Of a stretch of 45,643 nucleotides of DNA, positions 7,666 to 16,517 are shown in pieces. The translations under genes and the position numbers were made by a program. Every line of letters begins with the position of its first letter. The first letter of the stretch is position 1. Below the pieces are notes generated by a model, which saw only the letters and a list, made by a program, of their open reading frames with translations, did not search any database and was not told where the DNA came from. Source of the stretch: an uncultured beta proteobacterium (GTDB lineage Bacteria; Pseudomonadota; Gammaproteobacteria; Burkholderiales; Burkholderiaceae_C); the NCBI GenBank assembly GCA_903830985.1, contig CAIKVZ010000013.1, forward strand, positions 1-45,643, in the 5' to 3' direction.

Positions 7666-9180
7666 TCACACCGGGCTGTCGATGCGGATCCAGGTGGTCT
7701 TGGTTTCGGTGTACTTGTCGAAGGCGTGCAGCGACTTGTCGCGACCCACGCCGCTTTGCTTGTAACCGCCAAAGGGCACGGTGATGTCGTCCTCGTCGTA
7801 CTGGTTCACGTGCACCGTGCCCACGCGCAGAGCCCGCGCCACGCCATGTGCCAAGTTGATGTCGCGCGTCCAGACCGCTGCCTGCAGGCCGTAGACGCTG
7901 GCATTGGCCTGGCGTACAGCGTCGGCCGCGTCCGTGAAAGACAGCACGGACAAGACGGGGCCGAAGATCTCCTCGCGCGCAATTTTCATGTCGTTCTTCA
8001 CGCCATCAAAGATGGTGGGGTGCACGTAGCAACCGCCGCTGTGCAGCAGCGCCTGTTCGCCGCCGGCGAGCAGCTTCGCGCCCTCGGCCTTGCCCGCCTC
8101 GATGTAGCGCAGCACATTGTTCAACTGGGTCTGGTCGACGATGGCGCCCATCACCGTGGCCGGGTCCAGCGGGTTGCCCGGCGCGTAGCCCGGCACCAGG
8201 GCCAGGGCCTTTTCCAGGAACGCATCCTTGATGCTGTCCTGAACGAACAGGCGCGAAGGCGCGTTGCAGCTTTCGCCCTGATTGAAGAAGATGCTGCCGA
8301 TCGCAGCCTCCACGGCGCGGTCCAGATTCGGACAATCGGCAAAGACGATGTTCGGCGACTTGCCGCCGAGCTCGGTCCAGGCGCGCTTGAGGTTGCTCTG
8401 GCCGGCCATCACGTGGATCTGCTTGCCCACGGGCGTGGAGCCGGTGAAGGCGATGCAGTCCACGTCCATGTGCAGCGCCAAGGGTGAGCCGGCCTCGGGG
8501 CCAAAGCCCGGCACCACGTTGAACACACCGGCCGGGATGCCGGCCTCGAGCGCGAGTTCGGCCAGGCGCAGCGCCGTGAGCGGCGATTTTTCGCTCGGCT
8601 TGAGCACCACCGAGTTGCCTGCGGCCAGGGCCGGCGCGATCTTCCACGCGGCCATGATCATGGGGTAGTTCCAGGGAACGATGACGCCCACCACGCCCAC
8701 GGGTTCACGCTGGATCAGCGCCAGCGCGGTGCTGGCCGTGGGGGCGATCTCGTCATAGATCTTGTCCACCGCCTCGCCGTACCAGCGCAGGCAGTTGGCG
8801 GCGCTGTTCACGTCCACCGCGCGCGCGTATTTCACCGGCTTGCCCATGTCCAGGGTTTCGGTCAGCGCGAGTTCGTCCGCGTGCTTGAGCAGCTCGTCGG
8901 CGAAGCGGATCATGATGCGCTTGCGCTGCGCTGGCGCCAGGCCGCGCCAACGCCGATCCTCAAAGGCCGCGCGCCCTGCTGCCACCGCGTCGTCGATGTC
9001 GGCCTGGCCGCAGCGCGCCACCTGCGTCAGCACGCGCCCGTCCACGGGCGAGATGCAGTCAAAGGTGGCGCCGCTCACGGCACTGCGGCGCTGACCGTTG
9101 ATCAGCGCGCGGCCGTCGAATTGGAGTTCACTGTGTTGGTTGAAAGGTTTCATTTCGGGTTCCGTTACTGGACTGGTCAT
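7666..9180 (-). CDS. puuC: aldehyde dehydrogenase, PuuC-like (gamma-glutamyl-gamma-aminobutyraldehyde oxidation)
   Basis: NAD(P)-dependent aldehyde dehydrogenase of 504 residues. It shows the Rossmann motif FTGSTPVGK, the general base in ELGGKSP (E270), the nucleophile C305 in NQGESCNAPSR, and EEIFGPV. The C-terminal segment VPFGGYKQSGVGRDKS followed by HAFDKYTETKT closely resembles E. coli PuuC, which oxidises gamma-glutamyl-aminobutyraldehyde. It lies between the GlnT-like ligase and the porin in the polyamine cluster, and could also oxidise 4-aminobutanal made by the aminotransferase. An alternative start is ATG 9153 (MKPFNQ), which has a GGAA before it. Confidence 0.88.
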   Translation of the reverse strand: MTSPVTEPEMKPFNQHSELQFDGRALINGQRRSAVSGATFDCISPVDGRVLTQVARCGQADIDDAVAAGRAAFEDRRWRGLAPAQRKRIMIRFADELLKHADELALTETLDMGKPVKYARAVDVNSAANCLRWYGEAVDKIYDEIAPTASTALALIQREPVGVVGVIVPWNYPMIMAAWKIAPALAAGNSVVLKPSEKSPLTALRLAELALEAGIPAGVFNVVPGFGPEAGSPLALHMDVDCIAFTGSTPVGKQIHVMAGQSNLKRAWTELGGKSPNIVFADCPNLDRAVEAAIGSIFFNQGESCNAPSRLFVQDSIKDAFLEKALALVPGYAPGNPLDPATVMGAIVDQTQLNNVLRYIEAGKAEGAKLLAGGEQALLHSGGCYVHPTIFDGVKNDMKIAREEIFGPVLSVLSFTDAADAVRQANASVYGLQAAVWTRDINLAHGVARALRVGTVHVNQYDEDDITVPFGGYKQSGVGRDKSLHAFDKYTETKTTWIRIDSPV

Positions 9181-9255
9181 GATTCAAGAAAGTGGCTCCT
9201 GGACACGCCAAAAATGCAAACGGGGGGCATCACTGCCACCCCGTTGAAATCCATA

Positions 9256-9272
9256 TCCCGCCAAAGGCGGGA
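9256..9272 (-). terminator. hairpin between the porin and aldehyde dehydrogenase genes
   Basis: A perfect 7-bp stem TCCCGCC/GGCGGGA with an AAA loop lies 10 nt past the porin stop codon. The downstream minus-strand sequence has only scattered U residues, so it may be a partial terminator or an mRNA-stabilising structure between operon segments. Confidence 0.45.
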
Positions 9273-9282
9273 AGTTCAAAAC

Positions 9283-10695
9283 TTAGAACGCCACCACGAC
9301 GGATGATCCCAGCAAGGTATTGCTCTTCTTGTACGAGCCGTCCTTCACGTTCAGGAATACCGGACCCGAGGCACCGTCAAAGCGCAGTTCCATCTTCCAG
9401 GTTGTGGTCGGGTTCACCAGGTAGTTGAAGCCCGTGGACAGCGCGTAACGGTTCACGCCGTGCAGGCTGCTGATCACGCCGGTGGCGTAGTCATAGGCAT
9501 CCTGTGGCGTGGGTCCGAAGCCGTTGCGGTAGTCACCCAGGGCCACGACCGAATTGGCGCAACCGCTTGCCGAGTCGTCGGCGCCGGTGGCGTCCAGGCA
9601 GCCCGAAGAGGTCGAGGCGAAGACACCTCCGCCGTTGCTGCGATTCGCGATGTAGTCCAGGCGCGCCACGGCTTGCAGGCGCGGCGTGAGCTTGTAGCCG
9701 GCCAGGGCCGACAGGCCCCACCATTGCGCCGTGCCACCGGTGGCCGAGGCCAGGGGCTTGCGCCCAGCGCCCAGCTGGCCCTGCAAGGTCCAGTCGCCGC
9801 GGGTGAAGTAGCCGTCCACCTCAAACAGGTCGTATTTGTTGCCGGTGCTGAAGGAATGCGTACCGGCAAAACCGACGCCGCCGAATTCGTCCTTGGCGTA
9901 GTCGGCGCGGTAGGTCAGCGCCGGCGTCTTGTCACCATTGCCCTTGCGGATCTCGTTCACGTTGCCCAGCATGAACTTCGTGATCCACTGGCCACGGGTG
10001 ATCTCCATGCCAACGCCGTTGTAGATCGTGGGGATGGTGAAGTCGAACAACATGTTGTGCGTGATCAGCGGTTGCTGGTTCGGCATGATGTACTCGTAGC
10101 CGCTCCAGTCCGGGATCATGCCGGCGATCAGGCGTGTCGTCGGGTCCGTCAGCGGTATCGACACCGAGGCCTCGTGCACGATCGAGTTCAGGTTGTAGCC
10201 AGAAGCCGCCGACTTGTGCGGCGCCAGCGTCAGGCGCCACTTGTTGCCGCCTTCGGTTTCCTTCTGGATGTCCAGCACGGCCATGCCGAAATAGGAGTTG
10301 TCAAAGGCAAAGGACTCGGCCGGATTGCGCCCGTCGAAGTTGTTCAGGAAGACAAAACCGGCATGGTCCTGGCGGTTGCTGTAGATGAAGGTCGGATCGA
10401 TCATGCCGCTGACCTTGAAGCCCTTCAGGCCCGAGGCTTCGATGTTGTCCTCGATCGATTCGGTCTTGACCTTGATGCGGTTGAATTCCGACAGTTCCAC
10501 GGCCGGCGGGGCGCTGCTGGCCGTCGCGGCCGAGGCTTCAGCCACGGCGTCGACCTTTTTCATGAGCACCTGCAACTGCTGTTTCAGCGCCTCGATTTCC
10601 GCTTTCAGTTCGGCCGTGGACTGCGCATGCGCTGCCTGCCCCATCGGAAAAACAGCGGCCAGCGCGATCGCCAGGGTGGTCAATTTTGTTTTCAT
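9283..10695 (-). CDS. outer-membrane beta-barrel protein, DUF3138 type
   Basis: A 470-residue protein with a signal peptide (MKTKLTTLAIALAAVFPMG, cleavage probably after AHA at 24), a short coiled coil (about 27-45, AELKAEIEALKQQL), then long alternating beta-strand sequence ending in VVVAF. The final Phe is typical of outer-membrane barrels. Many segments (EFNRIKVK, GLKGFKVSG, PTIYNGVGM, GYKLTPRLQ) match my memory of DUF3138, a family without assigned function. It is encoded between the Pot importer and the polyamine enzymes, so a role in outer-membrane passage of amines is an inference from context. ATG 10695 is chosen because GGAG precedes it by 7 nt. Confidence 0.8.
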   Translation of the reverse strand: MKTKLTTLAIALAAVFPMGQAAHAQSTAELKAEIEALKQQLQVLMKKVDAVAEASAATASSAPPAVELSEFNRIKVKTESIEDNIEASGLKGFKVSGMIDPTFIYSNRQDHAGFVFLNNFDGRNPAESFAFDNSYFGMAVLDIQKETEGGNKWRLTLAPHKSAASGYNLNSIVHEASVSIPLTDPTTRLIAGMIPDWSGYEYIMPNQQPLITHNMLFDFTIPTIYNGVGMEITRGQWITKFMLGNVNEIRKGNGDKTPALTYRADYAKDEFGGVGFAGTHSFSTGNKYDLFEVDGYFTRGDWTLQGQLGAGRKPLASATGGTAQWWGLSALAGYKLTPRLQAVARLDYIANRSNGGGVFASTSSGCLDATGADDSASGCANSVVALGDYRNGFGPTPQDAYDYATGVISSLHGVNRYALSTGFNYLVNPTTTWKMELRFDGASGPVFLNVKDGSYKKSNTLLGSSVVVAF

Positions 10696-10735
10696 GCTTT
10701 GCTCCAGTAATAAATGTGAACTCTTCAAAAACGCT

Positions 10736-11578
10736 TCAGCTGGCCGTGCGAAAGGCGGCGGCCATCTCCTGCGCGCGGCGGCGTTCGGCGCGCGACATCA
10801 GTACGCTGGCCAGCACCACGCCAATGCTCACCACCAGCACGGTCAGCGTCGCCACCGTGTTCACGCTCGGACTCAGGCCCAGACGGGCCCGGCTGAAAAT
10901 CGTGATCGGCATGGTGGTGGAACCGGGACCCGACAGGAAGGCCGACAACACCACATCGTCCAGCGACAGCGTGAAGGTGAGCAGCCAGGCCGAGCCTATG
11001 GCCTGCGAAATCAGCGGCAGGGTGACCAGGTAAAACACCTGCCAGGGCCGGCACCCCAGGTCCTGCGCGGCCTCTTCCATTTGCGGGCTGATCTCCTGCA
11101 GGCGTGACTGCACGACCACCGTGGCGTAGGCCATGCCCAGCAGGGTGTGGCCCATCCAGATGGTCAGCATGCCGCGCTCGGGGAAACCGAAGGCGCGCTG
11201 CACCGACACCAGCATGAGCAGCAGCGACAGGCCGATGATGACCTCGGGCATGACCAGGGGCGAACTCACCATGCCGGCAAACAGCGTGCGTCCGGGAAAG
11301 CGCTTGAAGCGGCTCAGCGCCACCGCTGCCATGGTGCCCAGCACCACCGAGGCGCAGGCGGTCATGAAAGCCACCTTGAGCGACAGCGCAAAGCCGTTGA
11401 TGATTTCCGTGTCTTTCAGCAGTGCGTCGTACCAACGCAGCGAGAAGCCGCCCCAACTCGTCACCATGGGGCTGGCGTTGAAGCTCAACACGATGAGGGT
11501 GAAGATCGGCAGGTAGAGAAAGACGAACACCGCGCCCATCCAGCCCAGGGCCGTGGTGCGCCAGACATCGATCTTCAT
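10736..11578 (-). CDS. potI: polyamine ABC transporter permease PotI-like
   Basis: Inner-membrane permease of the spermidine/putrescine type, 280 residues, with about six hydrophobic helices beginning WMGAVFVFLYLPIFTLIVL. The EAA loop that docks the ATPase is present (EEAAQDLGCRPWQVFYLVTL). Its start overlaps the potH stop by 4 nt (ATGA), so the two are translationally coupled. The DUF3138 gene follows 40 nt downstream. Confidence 0.93.
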   Translation of the reverse strand: MKIDVWRTTALGWMGAVFVFLYLPIFTLIVLSFNASPMVTSWGGFSLRWYDALLKDTEIINGFALSLKVAFMTACASVVLGTMAAVALSRFKRFPGRTLFAGMVSSPLVMPEVIIGLSLLLMLVSVQRAFGFPERGMLTIWMGHTLLGMAYATVVVQSRLQEISPQMEEAAQDLGCRPWQVFYLVTLPLISQAIGSAWLLTFTLSLDDVVLSAFLSGPGSTTMPITIFSRARLGLSPSVNTVATLTVLVVSIGVVLASVLMSRAERRRAQEMAAAFRTAS

Positions 11579-12501
11579 GCGCGACCTCCCTTCGTGCTCT
11601 CGGCCTGGTACTTGTTGAACAGCGCCAACGGAACGATGATGAGCAGCACCATGACCACTGCCACGCTCGCCGCCATGGGCCAGTCGTTGTTGCTGAAGAA
11701 CTCGTCCCAGAGCACGCGCCCGATCATCAGCGTCTGCGGACCGCCGAGCAGTTCGGGGATGACGAACTCGCCCACGCAGGGGATGAAGACCAGCATGGAG
11801 CCGGCGATGATGCCGCTTTGCGACAGCGGCACGGTGATGCGCCAGAACGCCTGCCAGGGCGTGGCGCCCAGGTCCTGCGCGGCTTCGAGCAGGCTCAGGT
11901 CCATCTTCACCAGATTCGCGTACAGCGGCAGGATCATGAAGGGCACATAGGTGTAGACCATGCCCAGCACCAGCGAGAACGGCGTGTTCATCATCTTCAG
12001 CGGCTCACTCACCACGCCCAGCCACAGGGCCAGGTTGTTGAAAACCCCGTTGTCAGCCAGCAGCATCTTCCAGGCATAGACGCGCAGCAGGAACGAGGTC
12101 CAGAACGGCAACATCACCAGCATCAACAGGGCAGGACGCTTGTCGGCCGGGCTGCGCGCCATGAAGTAGGCGAACGGGTAGGCCAGAGCCAGGCAGATCA
12201 CCGTCGTGATGGCGGCGAACTTGAGCGAGCTCAGGTAGGTCTTGAAGTACAGGTCGTCTTCGGCGATGAACAGGTAGTTGGAGAACTTCAGGCGCAGCTG
12301 CAGCAGGCCGTCGGCCCAAGTGACGATGTCCTTGAACACCACGTTGTCCATCTCGGACACGCTGATCTTGAGCACCACCAGAAAGGGCAGCAAAAAGAAC
12401 AGCAGCAAAAAGCCAAGCGGGACGCCGATCACGGCCTGCCGTCCCCAGGCGCCAGCCAGCTTGTCGCGCAGCGCGGTCACGGAAGAGTTGTTCGACTTCA
12501 T
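11575..12501 (-). CDS. potH: polyamine ABC transporter permease PotH-like
   Basis: The partner permease, 308 residues, with a first helix around GVPLGFLLLFFLLPFLVVL, several further helices, and the EAA motif LEAAQDLGATPWQAFWRITV. The segment after the first helix, where PotH and PotB proteins carry a longer periplasmic loop, is present. It follows potG by 7 nt and overlaps potI by 4 nt. Confidence 0.93.
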   Translation of the reverse strand: MKSNNSSVTALRDKLAGAWGRQAVIGVPLGFLLLFFLLPFLVVLKISVSEMDNVVFKDIVTWADGLLQLRLKFSNYLFIAEDDLYFKTYLSSLKFAAITTVICLALAYPFAYFMARSPADKRPALLMLVMLPFWTSFLLRVYAWKMLLADNGVFNNLALWLGVVSEPLKMMNTPFSLVLGMVYTYVPFMILPLYANLVKMDLSLLEAAQDLGATPWQAFWRITVPLSQSGIIAGSMLVFIPCVGEFVIPELLGGPQTLMIGRVLWDEFFSNNDWPMAASVAVVMVLLIIVPLALFNKYQAESTKGGRA

Positions 12502-12508
12502 GGTCGTG

Positions 12509-13669
12509 CTACGAGGTCAAAACCACCACGTCGCTGCCACACCACCACACATAAACCCGGTCGCCCCAGGTCAGCGCCGTGGCGTCGTGGCGCGCCGCAT
12601 TGGTGTGCGTCACCTTCACCAGCATGCCGCTGTCCAGGGTCACGTGGTAGGTGGTGAGGCTGCCCAGATAGGCCAGGTCCTTGATGACACCTTGCGCCAC
12701 ATTGAAGCCGATCTGCTCGGGCGATTCGCGCTCCTCGTCGGCCGGGGGCCCGGGTACGATCGCCATCTTTTCCGGGCGCACCGCCACATAGGTCGTCATG
12801 CCCAGGGTGCCGGTGATGCCATGGCTCACGTAGTGCTGGCATTCGGGAGAGTCGATGACCACATGGTCCGGTTCGTCCAGCGTGAGCGTGCCCTTGAACA
12901 GGTTCACGCTGCCGATGAAGTCCGCCACGAAACGGCAATTCGGTGTCTCGTAGATTTCCTGGGGCTTGCCCACCTGCAGGATCTTGCCCTCGCTCATCAC
13001 GCCGATGCGCGTGGCCATGGTCATGGCTTCTTCCTGGTCGTGCGTCACCATCACGCAGGTCACTCCGACCTGCTCGATGATGCCCACCAGTTCCAGCTGG
13101 GTGCGCTCGCGCAGCTTGGCATCCAGCGCGCCAAGTGGCTCGTCGAGCAACAGCAGCTTGGGGCGTTTTGCCAGGCTGCGCGCCAGCGCCACACGCTGCT
13201 GCTGACCGCCCGAGAGCTGGTGCGGCTTGCGCTTGCCATAGGCCTTGAGCTGCACCAGATCGAGCATCTGGTTCACGCGCGCCTCGACCTCGTCCTTGGG
13301 CAGGTGGTCGCGCCGCAAACCAAAGGCCACGTTGTCCCACACCGTGAGGTGCGGGAACAGCGCGTAGCTCTGGAACATCATGTTCATGGGCCGCTCGTAG
13401 GGCGCCAGTCCCACCACGTCCTGGCCTTCGAGCAGGATCTGGCCCGAGGTGGGCTTCTCGAAACCGGCCAGCATGCGCAGCAGCGTGGACTTGCCGCAGC
13501 CGGAAGAACCCAGCAGGGCAAAAATCTCGCCCTTGTGGATATTCAGGCTCACATCGTCCACCGCGAACACATCGTCAAACTGCTTGATGATGTGACGGAT
13601 CTGCAGGAACGGCGCAGCGCCGCTGGTCGTATTGGGGGCCGCAGCCAATCCCGGGGAGGCAATGCTCAC
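12509..13669 (-). CDS. potG: polyamine ABC transporter ATP-binding protein PotG-like
   Basis: A 386-residue ATPase with Walker A GSSGCGKST (54-62), Q-loop, signature LSGGQQQRVALARSLA, Walker B LLLLDEP and the H-loop (VMVTHDQEEAM). A C-terminal TOBE-type region follows, as in PotA/PotG. The longest frame begins at a TTG at 13705, but the GTG at 13669 has AGGAC 7 nt before it and gives a natural N-terminus (MSIASPG), so I prefer it. It sits between potF and potH. Confidence 0.94.
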   Translation of the reverse strand: MSIASPGLAAAPNTTSGAAPFLQIRHIIKQFDDVFAVDDVSLNIHKGEIFALLGSSGCGKSTLLRMLAGFEKPTSGQILLEGQDVVGLAPYERPMNMMFQSYALFPHLTVWDNVAFGLRRDHLPKDEVEARVNQMLDLVQLKAYGKRKPHQLSGGQQQRVALARSLAKRPKLLLLDEPLGALDAKLRERTQLELVGIIEQVGVTCVMVTHDQEEAMTMATRIGVMSEGKILQVGKPQEIYETPNCRFVADFIGSVNLFKGTLTLDEPDHVVIDSPECQHYVSHGITGTLGMTTYVAVRPEKMAIVPGPPADEERESPEQIGFNVAQGVIKDLAYLGSLTTYHVTLDSGMLVKVTHTNAARHDATALTWGDRVYVWWCGSDVVVLTS

Positions 13670-13711
13670 GTGTTCAGTCCTGTGCTGTCTGGGGATGGGC
13701 TGCAAGCGGCA

Positions 13712-14839
13712 TCACAGGCCGGTCTTGAAGGCGGTGTAGACGCGGGTGATCTGGCGACGGATGTCGTTGTTCAGCGCCTTGGGCGGCACCATGGTCGCCA
13801 TCTCAGCCGATGTCGGGAACACCGAGGGGTTGTTCGCCACTTCGGGTTTGATGAACTTGCGCGACTCGCGGTTCGGGTTCGCGTAGAACACCTTGTTGCT
13901 GAGCGCGGCATGCACTTCGGGGCGCATGATGTAGTTCATCCAGGCGTGGGCATTCTTGGGATGCGGCGCGTCGGCGGGGATGGCCATCATGTCAAAGAAC
14001 AGCAGGCCGCCGTTCTTCGGGATCAGCGCCACGATGTCGTTGCCGTTCTTCGCCTCGATGGCGCGCTGGCGCGCGATGTTGATGTCGCCCGACCAACCCA
14101 AGGCCATGCAGATCGAGCCGCCCGCCATGTCGTTGATGTACCCCGACGAACTGAACAGCGTGACGCTGGAGCGGATCGACTTGAGCAGCGCGCTGGCTTC
14201 CTGGTAGTCGGCCGGGTTCTTGCTGTACGGGTCCTTGCCCAGGTAGTGCAGGGCCGCGGGCAGGATTTCTGAAGCGCTGTCCAGGAAGGAAACGCCGCAG
14301 CCCTTGAGCTTGCTGATGTACTTGGGGTTGAAGGCCAGTTCCCAGACGTTGGCGGGAATCGGCTCGCCGCCCAGCGCGGCCTTGACCTTGGCGGTGTTGA
14401 TGCCCACCGTGGTGAAGCCCCAGAGCCAGTTCACCAGGTACTGATTGCCCGGATCGATGCTGCCGATCTGCTTCTGGATGTCAGCGTCGAGGTTTTTCAG
14501 GTTCGGCAGTTGCGCCTTGTCGAGCTTGCGCAGCAGGCCGCCGTCCATCTGCAGGCGCGCCCAGCCCGAAGAAGGCACAACCACGTCGTAGCCGGTCTTG
14601 CCTGCAACCAGTTTGGCGTGCAGGATTTCATTGTTGTCAAAGGTGTCGTAGCGCACCTTGATGCCAGTTTCCTTTTCGAAGTTGGCGATCGTGTCGTCCG
14701 CGATGTAGTCCGACCAGTTGTAGACATTGAGAATCTTCTCTTCCTGTGCCGCCACTGGGGTGACCACACCGGCGATCAGACCCGCGAATGACAGACCTGC
14801 AACCAAAGCACCTGCGCCCAACTTCTTGAAATAAGCCAC
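13712..14839 (-). CDS. potF: periplasmic polyamine-binding protein PotF-like
   Basis: The 375-residue precursor has a signal peptide ending near VVTPVAAQEE and the polyamine-binding protein sequence VYNWSDYIADDTI, typical of PotD/PotF. Further motifs are FDNNEILHAKLVAG, VVPSSGWARLQ and YANPNRESRKF. It delivers putrescine or a related amine to PotGHI. The start is GTG 14839, preceded by AGGAG with 6-nt spacing; upstream frame codons to 14956 look non-coding. It is the first of the four pot genes. Confidence 0.94.
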   Translation of the reverse strand: MAYFKKLGAGALVAGLSFAGLIAGVVTPVAAQEEKILNVYNWSDYIADDTIANFEKETGIKVRYDTFDNNEILHAKLVAGKTGYDVVVPSSGWARLQMDGGLLRKLDKAQLPNLKNLDADIQKQIGSIDPGNQYLVNWLWGFTTVGINTAKVKAALGGEPIPANVWELAFNPKYISKLKGCGVSFLDSASEILPAALHYLGKDPYSKNPADYQEASALLKSIRSSVTLFSSSGYINDMAGGSICMALGWSGDINIARQRAIEAKNGNDIVALIPKNGGLLFFDMMAIPADAPHPKNAHAWMNYIMRPEVHAALSNKVFYANPNRESRKFIKPEVANNPSVFPTSAEMATMVPPKALNNDIRRQITRVYTAFKTGL

Positions 14840-14967
14840 ATTGATCTCCTGAAAGCAACCAAACATCTCGTCAGCAGAGCAGGTTTTCAGCCCCATGCTG
14901 CTGACGCACCAAAAAGAAACACCTTGAATCTTAAACCGCGCACCGGCTCGAACCATTCATGCAATCC

Positions 14968-16365
14968 CTATGCCATCCAGCCGTTTTTCTGTGCATCGTG
15001 ATAGGTCAGGTCGAGGCATTTTGTGATCAAGGCCATCATTTCGTCGATCTGGGCGTGCGTCATCACCAGAGGAGGCGCGATGATCATGCGGTCGCCCACG
15101 GCGCGCATGATGAGTCCGTTGCCAAAACAGTGCCCCCGGCACACCATGCCCACGCCCAGCTCCTCGGCAAAACGCTCTTTGGTGCGTTTGTCCTTCACCA
15201 GCACCAATCCGGCGACAAAACCGCAGGTCTGCGCCTCGCCCACCAGCGGATGCTCATTCAGCGCGGCAAAGCAGCGCGCCAGATAGGGTCCGATGTCGTC
15301 GTGCACGCGCTGCGGCAGTTGCTCGCGCTCCATGACTTCCAGATTGGCCAGCGCCACGGCGCAGGCCACGGGGTGGCCGCTGTAGGTGTAGCCGTGGTTG
15401 AACTCACCGCCCTGCTCGATCAGCACCTTGGCGACGCGATTGCCTACCATCACCCCGCCCAGCGGGATGTAGCCACTGGTCACGCCCTTGGCAAAGGTCA
15501 CCAGGTCGGGCTTCATGCCGAATTTCTCGTAGGCAAACCAGTGACCCAGACGACCAAAGGCGCAGATCACCTCGTCGCTGATGAGCAATATGCCGTACTT
15601 GTCGACGATGCGCTGGATCTCGGGCCAGTAGGTCGCTGGCGGAATGATCACGCCGCCTGCGCCCTGCACCGGCTCGCCAATGAAGGCCGCCACCTTGTCG
15701 GCGCCGATCTGCAGGATCTTCTCTTCCAGCCAGCCGGCCGCGCGCAGGCCGAAGGCCTCCACGGATTCACCGGGCAGGCCGTTCTCGAAAAAGTAGGGCT
15801 GCTCGATGTGCGTGATGTTGGGAATCGGCAGATCACCCTGGGCATGCATGCCGCTCATGCCGCCCAGCGAAGCCGCCGCCATGGTGCTGCCGTGGTAGCC
15901 GTTGATGCGGCCGATGATCACCTTGCGCTGCGGCTGGCCCAGCAGATCCCAGTAGCGCCGCACCATGCGCACATTGGTGTCGTTGCTCTCGCTGCCGCTG
16001 GAGGAATAGAACACGTGCTCGAAACTGCGGTCCCCCACATTGGGCGCCAGCGACGCGAGCTTGGCCGCCAGTTGCACCGCCGGCACGTTGGCCGTCTGGA
16101 AAAAGCTGTTGTAGTAGGGCAGCGTCATCATCTGCTGGTAGGCGGCCTCGGCCAGTTCCTTGCGGGCGTACCCCACGTTCACGCACCACAGGCCGCTCAT
16201 CGCGTCGAGCACCTTCTTGCCCTCGGAATCCCAGACGTAGATGCCTTCGGCGTGCGTCATGATGCGCGCGCCGCGCGCACTCATGTCCTTGAAGTCGGTG
16301 AAGGGGTGGAGAAAGTGGGCGCTGTCCAGAGCCTGGATGGCTGCGGTGTCGATGATGGTGGTCAT
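14968..16365 (-). CDS. spuC: class III aminotransferase, putrescine--pyruvate type (SpuC-like)
   Basis: A 465-residue PLP enzyme of the omega-aminotransferase group. The N-terminal HPFTDFKDMSARGARIM is characteristic of SpuC-type putrescine or polyamine aminotransferases. Other motifs are SSSGSESNDTNVRMVRRY (cofactor phosphate site), NGYHGSTMA, the Asp of ISDEVICAFGR, and the Schiff-base Lys in FAKGVTSGYIPLGG. It would convert putrescine to 4-aminobutanal with pyruvate as acceptor; a related diamine or beta-alanine substrate cannot be excluded. It lies between puuA and potF in the same orientation. Confidence 0.88.
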   Translation of the reverse strand: MTTIIDTAAIQALDSAHFLHPFTDFKDMSARGARIMTHAEGIYVWDSEGKKVLDAMSGLWCVNVGYARKELAEAAYQQMMTLPYYNSFFQTANVPAVQLAAKLASLAPNVGDRSFEHVFYSSSGSESNDTNVRMVRRYWDLLGQPQRKVIIGRINGYHGSTMAAASLGGMSGMHAQGDLPIPNITHIEQPYFFENGLPGESVEAFGLRAAGWLEEKILQIGADKVAAFIGEPVQGAGGVIIPPATYWPEIQRIVDKYGILLISDEVICAFGRLGHWFAYEKFGMKPDLVTFAKGVTSGYIPLGGVMVGNRVAKVLIEQGGEFNHGYTYSGHPVACAVALANLEVMEREQLPQRVHDDIGPYLARCFAALNEHPLVGEAQTCGFVAGLVLVKDKRTKERFAEELGVGMVCRGHCFGNGLIMRAVGDRMIIAPPLVMTHAQIDEMMALITKCLDLTYHDAQKNGWMA

Positions 16366-16400
16366 GTCAGTTCCTGTTCCAATTTCAGCAAATATTGGCC

Positions 16401-16494
16401 GTCATTGCGAGGAGCGCAGCGACGTGGCAATCCAGGCATGGATTGCTTCGCTTTGCTCGCAATGACAGCAAGTGGCTCTGCGGCTTCGCAATGA
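16401..16494. repeat. REP-like palindromic intergenic repeat
   Basis: GTCATTGCGAGGAGCGCAGC begins at 16401 and is matched in inverted order by GCTTTGCTCGCAATGAC ending at 16466, with GGCAATCC and GGATTGC inside. A further partial copy, GGCTTCGCAATGAC, ends at 16494. This is the common GTCATTGCGAG-type dispersed repeat found in many bacterial genomes. It fills the puuA-spuC gap and would form a long hairpin in the operon mRNA. Confidence 0.75.
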
Positions 16495-16517
16495 CGAGGT
16501 GGTGTTGCCGTTGCGGG

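Noticed and set aside
12278-14272. A 664-codon plus-strand frame opposite potG and potF
   Set aside because: It is antisense to well-supported transporter genes and rich in His, Gln and Arg without any motif.
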